Below, in pieces: positions 51,155 through 62,290 of a stretch of 64,000 nt of DNA (the first letter of the stretch is position 1; every line of letters starts with the position of its first letter). The notes below the pieces were generated by a model. That model was not told where the DNA came from. It was given only the letters and a program-made list of their open reading frames with translations, and ran no database searches. The position numbers and the translations under genes were made by a program. Source of the stretch: Echinostoma caproni (lineage: Eukaryota > Platyhelminthes > Trematoda > Plagiorchiida > Echinostomatidae); contig UZAN01040063.1 of NCBI GenBank assembly GCA_900618425.1, positions 17,061 through 81,060 on the forward strand. The letters are read 5' to 3'.

Positions 51155-51230
51155 TTCACAAGCACTGATGATGTCACCTCGGCTGGTGATGAAACGTTTG
51201 CAAACAAATTGCCAAGCTCGGCGAACAGGC
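51155..51230 (+). ncRNA. PLE-associated hammerhead-like motif, copy 1
   Basis: CTGATGA (51165-51171) is followed by a 6-bp stem II (GUCACC with GGUGAU, loop UCGGCU) and GAAAC (51191-51195). Then GTTTGC follows. ACGU right after GAA is self-complementary and can act as a 2-bp stem III between two RNAs, with GUU as cleavage triplet. AGCA before the core pairs with UGC after it (3 bp stem I). The whole 76-nt unit is nearly identical to 53813-53889. Small hammerhead variants of this kind are known in Penelope-like elements and cleave as dimers; activity here is inferred. Confidence 0.6.
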
Positions 51231-52712
51231 GAAATGGAACTCCTACTTTCTCATTTTTTTCAATCAATGAGATTAATGAGGCGCTAAGTTTCCTTGTATG
51301 ACCACACCAATAGCGGAGCAAGATTCACCAGATAAAAATAACTGGACCGCAACTAACTTACTCGCTGTGAAGATGACTCGAAGTGTACTATGAGTTGACT
51401 GAAAACATAATGCGTCTTGCATCTCATGGTATCTTATTCACGCTAATTTGTGGGTACTAGACATTTAGGTGTCTTGATGCTTCATCATGTCGTAATTGAA
51501 CGAATCGATGGTTTAAGCGCCCAAAAGTGAGATAGAAGAGAGTTCCAAACAGCACTATTGTGGAGTACTAGATTTAGTATATAGCCCCAGAGATGGTTAC
51601 TCCGGAAGTCTCAGCCGAGTACTACATGGGTGGTATTTGAGGCATGAAGATCACATCTGCCCAGATTCGGCAATATTGAGGTGATAAAGTCATAGTATTT
51701 GTCACCTTTCAGCTTAGAACTTGGATCGTAGTTCAGCTATCAATTTGTTTGCAATTCTCTGAGAACGCCCCCATTCATTTTCGCCCCTAATTCAGTCACG
51801 AGATGCAAACCCTGATGATGTAGTCAGTGTTCCGCCGAATGTATCCCGAAAGAGAATTTGAAATTAGTCTACATTGAATGACCCACGACCACGTTTGAGT
51901 AGTCTAACATGAGTAAGAGCCACTATACCACGATCTTTGGAAAGCAATCAATGAGACGCATAGGTAAAATGTTACACTTCGAAACACTTAATCCCTTTTC
52001 ATTGACAAAAAAACATCGATGAACAGTGTCATGATTTTTGTGTTCTCCAAAATAATTGTCAGGTTTTTTCATCCGTTTAACGAATAGTCAAGCTTTGTTC
52101 CACAATTATTTGTGAATTAATTGATTATCGTCAGTACTACGCGGGGATATCCGTGAAACCCTGTGTCCCGGTTCATGCGGTAATGGTAAACCAATACCTT
52201 GAGACTTTATGGAAGAAATATCACAATCTTTGAACACCGTTTTTTGGAGATTGCGTGGCAGTATTTGATGGTTAACTCGATAAAAATAACTGAGTACAAA
52301 TACAAATAGACTAAGCCCACACTTAGCCCCCCGTCATATGTCTAGTGTTCTGATTCTTCAATCTTGTATAAGTAGCACATTAGTGACCATGTTCGTGAAA
52401 TTTCGACTCGACCTGAGAGTTCTTAAATTAATGGAATGACATCTCAATCTTCTTTTGGTAGAATATCTGTTGGTATCAGTCAGCTATCTATTCATACCTG
52501 ACTTGCCAATTAGGTCAGACGCTGAGGACCAGTTATGTTGTCCCCTAGCGGCAGATGCCTAAGCAACGAAGTATGAGTTCCACCAAGCCCATTCAGTATT
52601 TCAGTTACTTTAAACGCACTGGGGAAAATATATGTAGATTCCTTTATTATCGGGACTCTATATTTTTCTTGCTGTTGTTCATATACTTTTTCAGGAGCTT
52701 TGAAACAGAAAA
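51231..52712. other. Non-coding interior between two PLE-type repeats
   Basis: If the repeats at 51155 and 53813 were the ends of one element, the reverse transcriptase should lie here. No RT motif could be read, so it is either deleted or the two repeats are separate insertions. Confidence 0.4.
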
Positions 52713-52777
52713 AAGTGACGAACAAGCTCGTTTCCAGAGATTCGTTTTCATGCCAATACATCTCAATATTTATCACT
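52713..52777 (+). repeat. Inverted repeat, left arm
   Basis: This arm contains AAGTGACGAACAAGCTCGTT and CATCTCAATATTTATCAC. It matches the reverse complement of 53007-53071 with only about eight differences in 65 nt. Confidence 0.85.
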
Positions 52778-53006
52778 ATTTAGGAATAAAATTATCATGG
52801 GAAAATAAAATAAAATCATAGATTAGCAGAAAGGATTTCATCATGAGATTAGAAATCGGGTTCAATACGATCACATTTTTGTTTTTCCACTCATCCGATC
52901 ATCGTGATTACTCGTGATGCGGTATGTGCGGGGATGGGTGCAACCGGGAAGCTTTAGCGCTTGGAAAAATTGTTTTTGGGCAAATAGTAGTAGTGATATA
53001 TAGTGA

Positions 53007-53071
53007 GTGATATATATTGAGATGTAATGGTATGAATACGAATCTCTGAAAACGAGCTTGCTCGTCACTTT
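53007..53071 (-). repeat. Inverted repeat, right arm
   Basis: Reverse complement of the left arm at 52713-52777, 229 nt away. It ends about 60 nt before the PLE remnant begins. Confidence 0.85.
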
Positions 53072-53131
53072 GTTGTTCAGTTTAAAATGTGTTCTGTAAG
53101 ACTATTTCGGCAACTGAAAAAGAAAAACGTT

Positions 53132-53660
53132 TGTGACACAGGACACACGGGAGAATCGGGAACAAGAACTACCCTGCCATGCATCAAGTAGGTTTCGGAA
53201 ATGATGCCAAGACTGCTCAGATCATATGGACTCCAAGTCGCTCGCAGACCTACCGCCTGTTTGAGGAGAATTCTGTCTAAACCAAAGGAGGGAATAATGG
53301 AGAAGGACAAGAGCAGTGTTATGTACAAAGTAAGCTGCAAGAACCGCCCAAAAAACTATATCGGACAAACTGGGAGAAAACTGTCAACAAGGATCCGTGA
53401 ACACCAAGCGGCAGTCAGGAGACATGACTCACTATCTTTGATTTCCCTCCACGAAGATCAAGAAGGAAATCAGTTTGACTTCGCTTCGGAGAAAATTATC
53501 CATCAAGCCCGGTCAAAACGCGCCAGAGAATTTCTCGAAGCTTGACACTCCTCAAACATTTCAATCAACAGGCACATTGAACTGGATCACGAGTACACGC
53601 CAATGCAACTCAAGGATCAAACGACGCAACACAAATGTCACGTCATGACCTGAGAACGGG
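53132..53660 (+). pseudogene. Penelope-like GIY-YIG endonuclease domain, broken
   Basis: The longest open part (53201-53545) reads VSEMMPRLLRSYGLQVARR, then KPKEG, then VMYKVSC and NYIGQTGRKLSTRIREHQ. This is the GIY-YIG nuclease signature of PLEs: the Y of VMYK, YIG, and the R of TRIREH. EKIIHQARSKRAREFLEA follows. The same frame continues past a TGA at 53543 as HSSNISINRHIELDHEYTP, where the family normally has Trp. A TAG at 53189 interrupts it upstream after LPCIK. The nuclease makes the target nick that primes PLE reverse transcription. Two in-frame stops and the missing RT show a dead copy, though frame preservation suggests it is fairly young. Confidence 0.8.
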
Positions 53661-53812
53661 CCGAAACCGCAATCAGGACGGATGGACAACCACCTCCCCT
53701 ACCAACCTCACTCCCATGCGAACCCAATCGAACACAATGAGAACAAGTGACAAAATTGGTCGGTGGAAGAGAACACATATATAAACGAACGGATACGAGC
53801 AGAAGACTGCTA

Positions 53813-53889
53813 ATTCACAAGCACTGATGATGTCACCTCGGCTGGTGATGAAACGTTTGCAAACAAATTGCCAAGCTCGGCGAACAGGC
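53813..53889 (+). ncRNA. PLE-associated hammerhead-like motif, copy 2
   Basis: CTGATGA at 53824-53830, GAAAC at 53850-53854, with stem II, the ACGU palindrome and flanks the same as the copy at 51155-51230. It lies about 150 nt after the end of the GIY-YIG remnant, where PLEs carry such motifs in their terminal repeat. Confidence 0.65.
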
Positions 53890-56800
53890 AAAATAGGGGT
53901 CGTGTTATGTTATGGCAACTTTGTGATTTTTAATCTGAAGTCCTCAATAAACAACTATCCTCGACCAGCACCGTCTTGTGGAATTATAACAAGAGAACCG
54001 ATCAAAATTTTGAATTCAATACTCAATGAAACATCGATTCAGATGTTCATACATGTTATTCAAAATGGTGTTGAACGAGTTGAGTAGACTTTATTCTCAA
54101 GTTCAAGAACGCCTAAATATTCGCCAAAGTAAAACAGTTACTCAAATCGCTTGCCTTGAAAGATGCCAAAGAACTGCAGTTTATTGATTCTGTCTAAAAG
54201 TACCAGTAAGTTCAAATGTGCGATGCTTTTGAGTCAAAATATGTTAATCAATAGTTTCGAGCTTAAACCTACTCTGTGGAATTATTTTATTGGATTCATT
54301 TATTTTTCTGAAGCCCAAGGGTATACAAAAACACAACTTGTGCTCCGTCGAAGAGTGTGCATAGCTATCAGTTTTGGACCAGACACTAGGATTTCATATA
54401 ACGGGACGGATTGTTTGACTCAGTATAATGATCTACTATTCTACTACAGTTGGGAGATAAACATTTCGATAGTAACTCATTTTTAAGTAGCTGACAGTGA
54501 CTGGTTTCCTTTAATGTTAATTTTGTTGAGAAGGCTTCATATAGAGGAATCCGATGAGCAGACCAAACTCAGTACTCGCTCATCACTTAAGAAGTAGTGA
54601 TCTCACGAGTCGTCTTTAGCTGTCAACACACAAAACCACCCCGATCACGCGCAGCTAGGTTCTCCTATGGATTGAATATTTCACCTTATTACATCATCAA
54701 TGGGCTCTGTCAGTAGAATTTTTAGCTCTTTCTTTCACTATGTCCCGCCTTACTCCCCACGTATACGATGACAATACGTGGAAAAGTTCACTCCATGGAA
54801 AGTTTATAAACCATATTTACAAAATGATTTGATCAATCCAGTGGATATGAAATAGTTAAGTAACTCCTTCTTAGAAAATGAGAAAAAAATTAATGATTCA
54901 ACTATTGGCATATAACGTAAATTCAGTTCAGGGATACCCAATAACAAACGCGCATGAACTTTTTGTAACATAAGCCCCGGGCTTACGTTAGCATAGAGAC
55001 CTTGTTCTTCATCCTAGTGTTCGAGGGATGTAAAGTGAGGAATCTGGCCGTTATTATCCCATCCTACGGTTTCACTTTTTGAATCGCTCAAGCTATTGGT
55101 TGTAGACGGCAAATATATTTATAAGATTCTCATCCTTGCACATAAAAATATTCACATTTGTGCAATTAGGTGTGTATATAACTTTCCGCGAAACCATTAG
55201 AATTATAAATGAAACTTCTCACACAATGGCAATTGGATTATATACGAGGTGCTGCATGCACCAGTAATCGTAAGTACATCTTGCGCTAAGTATATGCGCA
55301 CATTAACACACGCATGCTTGCACACCCGTACCGGACGGTATGCGAGCAAGCATTTGTGAATTGTTGATTTTAGCTGGTGGAGCAAGATGGATTGCGGTAT
55401 TCGGATATTAGCATGTCGAGTATGGTCGGATTAGCTCATCATCCGTATTGCTCCTAATCCTCGGTTCAGAGCTGAAAATCCACCAGATGGTAGGTAATCC
55501 GCTATGCGTGCTGGTCGTAATCGTAAATTGTCCGATACGTTTTGATTTTCATTCTTCGGCTATAGTCAGGAAGGGGGCACAAGCAAAACAATCTGACTCT
55601 AACTCTTTTTAATCCCCCAATTCCGGCAGATAAATGCTTTCGGTGGCCTGCTGCAAGGATTAAAAGGCTTTCTCTAACAGAGAGATTGTCTTAAGCGGGG
55701 GAGTGAAAAAGATAGAGTGTAATGAAGACCATCAGTGGAAAACGGAAGCAACATAGCTAATCAGAAAAAACGTAAACGTTCGAGGGGGAGGAGAATGATT
55801 CAGTTCTTTTGCAGTTAATGGGGTTTATACATATATTACCGTTCTAATTACCGGTGGGAGTTGTTTTTGACGTGAAACAAGATGCCGAAGATGAAGGCGA
55901 AAAACGATTTTATTCCCACAATTCCACGGTGTCCAACATGATATAAGGTTGAAATTAGGTTTCATGTGTTAAAACGTTTGACGAATCTACACTCGAGTTG
56001 AAGCGAAAGAACAATATGTAGTTCCAATATCAAGCGTGTACACGTTTACCTCAGGAGTGAGAGAAGAATAAACTTATTTGAAATCTGGTTCAACAAATAA
56101 ATTGAAATACACAAAATCAACTGATGTATCTCATGCTTATAGGAATCACTGTCTGATAGTAATTTGATGCTCCTCATTTGATAACGATGCATGTCATCAC
56201 ACACATGCACATTCGCAGCATTTTGATTTCTGTGATCACACTTCCTCTTTACACCCATAATCTTTCGAGGAGGGGACATCCACGTACAATCATCAGAATA
56301 ACCTGTACACCATCCGAGGCATGTGCCACTTCAAATTTTGATTACACTGGCATCGTGGTGCGCCAATACAATTTCTATGTCGCAAACATACAGTGGAAAT
56401 GATTCTGTCCTCATCGACCAGTGCAAACATTTGGTCGAAATTCGGCAACCTGTTCCAGTCAACCATCACTACCAAATCGCAATTGTAACCAATCATTCAT
56501 AAAGTCCTGAAATGTGGGGAAAATATTTTCCGGTATACATCCATTATTTCATTTTTATTATGTCACAGGCCTTCAGCCACCAATCTGAAAATGTAACTCA
56601 TCACCGCTGCTCTTATTTTACATGGTTCTATTGAACAATCCTAAATAACAACTAAATTTATTTGTCCACAATCAAATCTGATTGCAAATTTTTATTCGCC
56701 CTCCTAATGTTTTTGTTTGACCATAATCGTGCAGATTATGGTCAGTGAGGAAATCAATCAAACTTACATGTTTCCAATTCTCGTTAGTAGGTTGTGTTAT

Positions 56801-57606
56801 TTTTAGGACTTTCTCTCAGCTCCCCCAAAGAGGGTTCACCTCGGTAGCTGGCGAAGCACGTGTGTGTGAGAGAGACAATTATCACAGTCCAGTTATTGCT
56901 AGCTAGAAGATATACTTGTTCCCGTTAGTGCTTATTGGTTCCTATTCAGGTTCAGAAAGAAAAGCGGAGTTTTAGTTTTTTAACCTTTGCAATAGTGGAG
57001 GAAGTACAATTCGTAATTTGTAATTTTTCACAAAACGTGAATTCCACCTTGGAAAAAATATTACATTACGTGTGAAATATAGGTCGTTTGATTTCACTCC
57101 CAGATACTCTTTACTTGAATCATTGAATGTCATCTTAGGCTCCCATGCAGACTAATTTGTTCTTTGCTTTTTGATCACGGAAGTTGTTCGAAATATCCTT
57201 ACAATATCACTCCGGAGGAGATCATGAATGAATTAAGTTTGAGGTGAAGCAATTTTGAGTACTAACCTCTCGAAATTCATTCGTTTTGTTTTTCACCCCA
57301 AATAACTTGTCTCAAATGTCTGTTTCTTCTCACTATTTCTTATTGGTAGGATACAAAGCAACTTAGTGACACTATTACCTGGCTAGACGAAATGTTTTAA
57401 CCTGTAACTACCAACAATGATTTTTCGAACCATGCTATGGAATTCCTCTTTTCGTCACTGCCGCATTTCGTGCAACAAACGTTGACGGCCATCGGTGCAC
57501 AGTTTCTTACGTATTACGACATTCTTAAATACGTAAAACATCATGTCACTTCCTCCAGTAGTCTTTCTGCTCTGCCGAAAACTGTCACAAATATGTGAGT
57601 TTGAAA
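53890..57606. other. No recognisable gene
   Basis: Chance ORFs only (up to 107 codons at 54163-54486). At 56290-56490 both strands are open without recognisable motifs. Confidence 0.5.
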
Positions 57607-58440
57607 TCCATCACCAAAAAAACATGGAATGGTCAACATATCAAATTCTATTGTTTCGTTCGTGTGAAACGCAAACGTAATCTAATCCGGTGTCTAGTCA
57701 TCAGAGCCTGGGAAATTTACTCAGTAGACACATTGAATGGAGAGGCACGTCTCATCTGACAAAGGCTACCGGACAATGATTATCCGGAAAAGTTCAAGAA
57801 AATGCGGCTCACCCCTGAGAAGTAAAACCCAGTCTATGTCCCAAAGAAAAAAACTATTTACAATGATCCCAATCAAGGGCGACTCGCACAGAGAAAGCCT
57901 AGTACAGTAAATGAGATTAGCTGTAAATTCCACTTTCCTTTCAGCCAAACATTGACCAGTGTTCTCTACATCACCGGTGATGCAAATGCAAGTGAAAAAC
58001 AAACTACCGAAACTGACCTCATCAATGATAATTCCATTTTTTAAGTACGTCTGTGGCCCATGTTACATAGGTTGTACAGTAAGGTATTTTTTTCAACGAG
58101 TTAAGAAACACCACCCGCTATAGTTTATTGCAAGGAAAACGCGGCTGTATCACAAGCGCGATTGTGGGTCATCTCGTCAAGAGCGGGTGGAAGATCGAAT
58201 CAGAAAAAGCTTTCGATGCTTTTATCGCATTTCACTCAATAGACGGAAGGGAACTCGAGCTTGGACACTAGCCATGGCCAAGGCAATCACCATTCGCTGA
58301 CTTTGCCCAAATTTGCGTGCCCAAACAGACTCGTTCAAGCGCTTCAAATGCCTTAGCACAGTGTGAAAACCAAAAGAGAAAATGCCGCATCACTTGACCT
58401 AAGTGAGGAAAAGTTGCACTAACTAACACACTTAACGTTC
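57607..58440 (+). mobile_element. Second Penelope-like element fossil (RT C-terminus to GIY-YIG)
   Basis: Shifting frames give a collinear match to another PLE lineage. WNGQHIKFYCFVRVKRKRNL (from 57625) is the usual WNGQ...F.P...K.NLV block. YPEKFKKMRLTPE follows, then NDNSIF and the nuclease segment with CYIGCTV (58061-58081) and RVKKHHP. After a frameshift come SAIVGHLVKSG (58155-58187), EKAFDAF, and finally ICVPKQTRSS. Stops and frameshifts are frequent. The YIGRTTR-type motif has Cys in place of Arg and one Thr lost. This lineage differs from the YIGQTGR-type copy at 53 kb. No RT palm or terminal repeat was found. Confidence 0.78.
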
Positions 58441-61400
58441 TTGCACATACATACATCCTCTGCTCTGTCTCCGATCGAATCAATGGACATCATTATGTAA
58501 GAATTTTTCTACTCTCTGGTATGTGGCAGTATGATTCGGAATATCGGAAAACAATTGTTTCCTCACCGACTAGTTTTCTCAATGGTAAAATGAAATACTT
58601 GGTTTCATTCACACTAGTACATTTTGCACCGGAACCGATAAAAAACCATATCAAGACAACATGCTGCAAGCATTTCTCTCATGGCTTAAGTTTATTCCAA
58701 AATAAGCAGTGATTACTCTTATTTGGTTTAGAAAAAGCTTTTCCCGGCATCCGTATTCACTTATGTTAGCGAAAAGCTTCTAATTATAAGGTATATAGAG
58801 CTTTGCAAAACAAAATCATTCCGAGTATCAGGATAAATAAATCTGTTTGTTATATTTCTCTGATAAATATTTTATGATGCAAATGCCTGTTGGGGTTTCG
58901 CCAACTGATTCCTTAATAGCCCCTGGATCAGCGCACGTAATCGCTCGTCAGAAGCAAACTCGGTAAGATAGATCTAGGTCACTATGGATGGTGCATTATA
59001 CTGACTAAGTCACAACAATGACTGTGCTGGTATTTGTTGTCATCATATCATTCATCTTTGTAAAGTCATACAATTTATTTATTTCCCGCTCAGTACCCAT
59101 TTAGCTTATCTTCCTTTCTAAAATAAAATATCCAAACAAAAGACTGCTGCTTGACACCTGTGCATGGTGTATTCTCAGCAGTCCTTATTCTGGTGATCTA
59201 ACCACTAACCTAGCATTCAACGCGATCTTTGAACGTTAAATGAACAACCGAAATTACTTGCTTTGTTTTAGTAACAATAAGCTGTAGTACGGATCTCCTG
59301 AGCTAGACTGAATTTCTAAATTCCCATTCACTTTTACAACACACCAATCAATAAGCGATCATTGCGGGGCATTTTCCATGGGAATATCGGTGTTATAACG
59401 ATAGTCGTAAAATCTGGGAGCAAAAGCATCTAACTATCACAACATTGCGCATGATAAGCAGTGATTCTTTCTGTTTATTGAAACATAGACCAATCTTCGT
59501 AAACAGTATTTTTGTTAGAATTTGACCATATTTGCAGTTACGGGTGTTGGTCACTATATTCAAACGGTTTAAATGACTTCATCCTCTTTGTCCCTATGTT
59601 GATTCCCGAAACATTCAGGTGGAGTGAGCAACGGTGATTACGTCGTGATCACATCTCCCGAATGACGGCAATTCGATTCCGATGATTTTAGCAGTCTGAG
59701 GAGGCACTTCTCTCTCTCTCTCTGAAGACTAATTGTAGTTCTACATTATATTCATCTACTCAGTCCATGGGGAAGCATAAGTTCACAACATTAAAAATTG
59801 AACTGATTCCCACTATCTTTTAAAATACGCCCATACTCGAATATAGAGGATTTGCCCTAATGGTGAAAAGCCTGACGGCGCCGCATCACGGATAAAGTCA
59901 CTATTTGCCGGTCCTGATGGTACTGGGTAAATTCTTAGTGTAAGATGTGATCAAAGTTAAATTACACATAAAACCACCTTCTCTTTTCCAGTGTTAGACC
60001 AAGTGCTCCATGCTGCTGGGCATCCTTACCGTATTTCATTAAATTGTACTGCAGCCATGAATCATACTGACAGAGTTTGATAGAACACCGTTTCAGTTGA
60101 AAGGATAAAGACGTTCAGATAGCGATATCACGCCAAGACAAATCAGTCTGTATGTGATTGAAAAATAATGCACACAGGGTCTCATACCGATACAATAGGC
60201 GGTTGTTTGAATGTGAACAAATAATCATACGTTTAGTTCAGATAGGCTTCTGAATGAATTTACTCTCATTCAGTTTTTGTGATACGAGACAAAACTAACA
60301 GTTCCAAAATAGGCAGATCAATAAATATTTCTAAAATTCATCAACTTCTACACACATTTACTTACATGACTTAATTTAAAAATAGTGCAGGAGATAGTCA
60401 ACTTACTGACGTTATAAAAGACCCTAACAGGAGCATACCTTACTAAGTGATGCTAGCAAGACTTTGTTGAGAAAATCGATGCCTTATTATACACTAGTTT
60501 CGAGGGCAACCCTAGTACCTTCAGTATTGATGGGTGTGATATTGTATTGTTGACTTTCATTTGCCTAGAAATTAGGAGAGTGAGTGCAAGTAGCTTAATT
60601 AATTAACGTAAATTAGGGGAGTTCAGTACGCAAAAGTTCTGAATCTAATTTGTATATCATGTTGAGTAACCCTTATGTTTTTGATTCCCTTATGGTTTAG
60701 TTACACAACCGAAAAGAGTATTTTAAATTGCGCAAAACCATTAGTCCCTATAGCCTACACGATTCCGCGAAAGCCGAATTCATGCTCAATCAATCCGGAC
60801 AAGCGACCAGTTGTTTGTACTGCAGTCGAGGGGTAAATCAATTAGCTTATTTTAGTGGACAGAATTCTTCGCAGTCATGTTGATTTCTGTTTTCTTTTGC
60901 ATATATCTTGCACCATATGTCCCAGATTTCGTTTTGGTGAGCAAGAAATCTGAAACAAGAAGAGGTAGGACAACAAAATATACAGTCGAATCAAAACCTT
61001 TTACTGGTTAAACTAATACATGTTTGACTACAGTAATAAAAGACAGTCACAAACGGTCTGTGAGTAGTCACCTCTTTTCGCCTTCCACTGCTGTCTGCAT
61101 GCCCTCTCCAATGTCTCTGATTGTTGGTTGCCACTTCCGTCTTCAATCTGACCGTATCGTCTCATCTTGTTTGTCAGGAGAACGTAACCGATGACTCCGG
61201 TTATAGTGTCAATCATTATCAGTGACGGTCTATCTCCCCATGTTCAGACATCTTCATCGTTTTGTTATAGCAGCACAAACCAACTAAGTAAATCAACGAA
61301 CCGGAAGATGATGATGTGTTTGGACATTGCGAATGTTGCGCCGCAGCATAGTTTCAGAATGATCGGAGGTGCCTCACTGCAGATGAAATCACTCCATCCC

Positions 61401-62132
61401 GCATAAAACCAGTGATAGTATGAGACGCGTAACAGTGAAATTTCAGTTACACCTGTCAGAATAGAGCCCAATCTCGCCTCAGACATTTGTTCAAACAACT
61501 CAGTATACGACTCTAGGGAAATGGGTAAACATGAATCTGTTGTTGTTGTTGTTTTGAGATTAGCTAAAGCGAGTTGGGGCTCCAGAAACTGCGAACTGTT
61601 TGCATGTGAGTAATTTTCCTTTCATGATAATTCATTTATTTACCTGTTTATAATGTTTGTTACAACCAGTGCCCACATTGAGATACGTGTGTGATACGTA
61701 CATGGTGCATTAAAACCCAATCACATGGGAAAGCGGTGCTATATTCTTCAGATTATTAGCTGTGTATTGTGCAGTTCGGAGATGACGGTTTTCAGTTCCA
61801 AGGCAGAACTTGGTTTCTTGAGTTCTTGGAGGGATACAGTGAGTAGGAAATAAAAACAGATCATGTAAAAAAGCGAAGTAATTGTGCACAATTACTAGTC
61901 TGTTGAAAAATATTGCTTTAGGCGTAGTATATTGGACATAATCGGTTCGATTGTTCACAGGCACCATGGATTGGATTTATAAGCGTATTAAACTAGTAGG
62001 AGCTTGACGATCTCCCAAAGAGTGAAATCCGCACCCAAGACCAGCAGCATTGCCCGGTACCCGTGTACAATCAAAAGGATCATTCCAAACACACTCCTAC
62101 CTGTTTAAACCATTCGCACAAGCCAACTACAG
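58441..62132. other. No recognisable gene
   Basis: Chance ORFs only. A candidate 36-nt exon before GTGAGT at 61610 has no partner. A short GTT run lies near 61540. Confidence 0.5.
59708..59723. repeat. (TC)n microsatellite
   Basis: About eight TC units. Confidence 0.9.
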
Positions 62133-62141
62133 CCGACCGTG

Positions 62142-62153
62142 TAGCTTAGGGGT
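62142..62153 (+). promoter_or_regulatory. RNA polymerase III box A
   Basis: TAGCTTAGGGGT matches the box A consensus TRGCNNAGNGG almost fully. Confidence 0.65.
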
Positions 62154-62184
62154 AGGGGTTTGAATAAACGACCCTAATGTTCGC

Positions 62185-62195
62185 GGTTCGAGTCC
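62185..62195 (+). promoter_or_regulatory. RNA polymerase III box B
   Basis: GGTTCGAGTCC matches box B exactly and lies at tRNA-like distance from box A. Confidence 0.75.
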
Positions 62196-62211
62196 GGACA
62201 GGGACACAGAA

Positions 62212-62264
62212 GTATGCACTGCTGACGAGTCCCGAACGGGAAGAAACACCTGTCAAGTCTTGTT
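62212..62264 (+). ncRNA. Hammerhead ribozyme, intact core
   Basis: CTGACGA (62222-62228; position 7 may be any base) is followed by GUCCCGAACGGGAA, which forms a perfect UCCC/GGGA stem II with a GAAC loop. Then GAAAC (62243-62247) and a stem III of ACA(CC)UGU end in the GUC triplet, with cleavage predicted after 62254. Stem I pairs imperfectly (UCA of the upstream arm with the downstream AGU). All core bases needed for catalysis are present. The 3-bp stem III suggests weak action as a monomer and better action as a dimer. Confidence 0.8.
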
Positions 62265-62290
62265 TTCCAATCATCCTAAACCTTCCACAG

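Larger units (their letters stand above)
53132..53889 (+). mobile_element. Penelope-like element, 3' remnant with terminal repeat
   Basis: The remnant consists of the GIY-YIG end of a PLE protein, about 160 nt of 3' untranslated sequence with a TATATAAACG box (53779), and the hammerhead-like terminal repeat. The element is truncated upstream: no reverse transcriptase was seen. Confidence 0.75.
62133..62290 (+). mobile_element. tRNA-headed SINE with hammerhead ribozyme (Sm-alpha-like)
   Basis: A tRNA-like head with box A and box B spaced 43 nt apart is followed about 26 nt later by a complete hammerhead and an AT-richer tail. The T-arm pairs only partly and the head does not fold into a full cloverleaf, so it is tRNA-derived rather than a tRNA gene. 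The order of promoter, then ribozyme, is that of the schistosome Sm-alpha family. This is the best preserved short element of the window. No target-site duplication was identified by eye. Confidence 0.7.

Noticed and set aside
62133..62200. Functional tRNA gene
   Set aside because: Boxes A and B are good, but the T-arm pairs only in part and the sequence continues into a ribozyme, so it is a SINE head.
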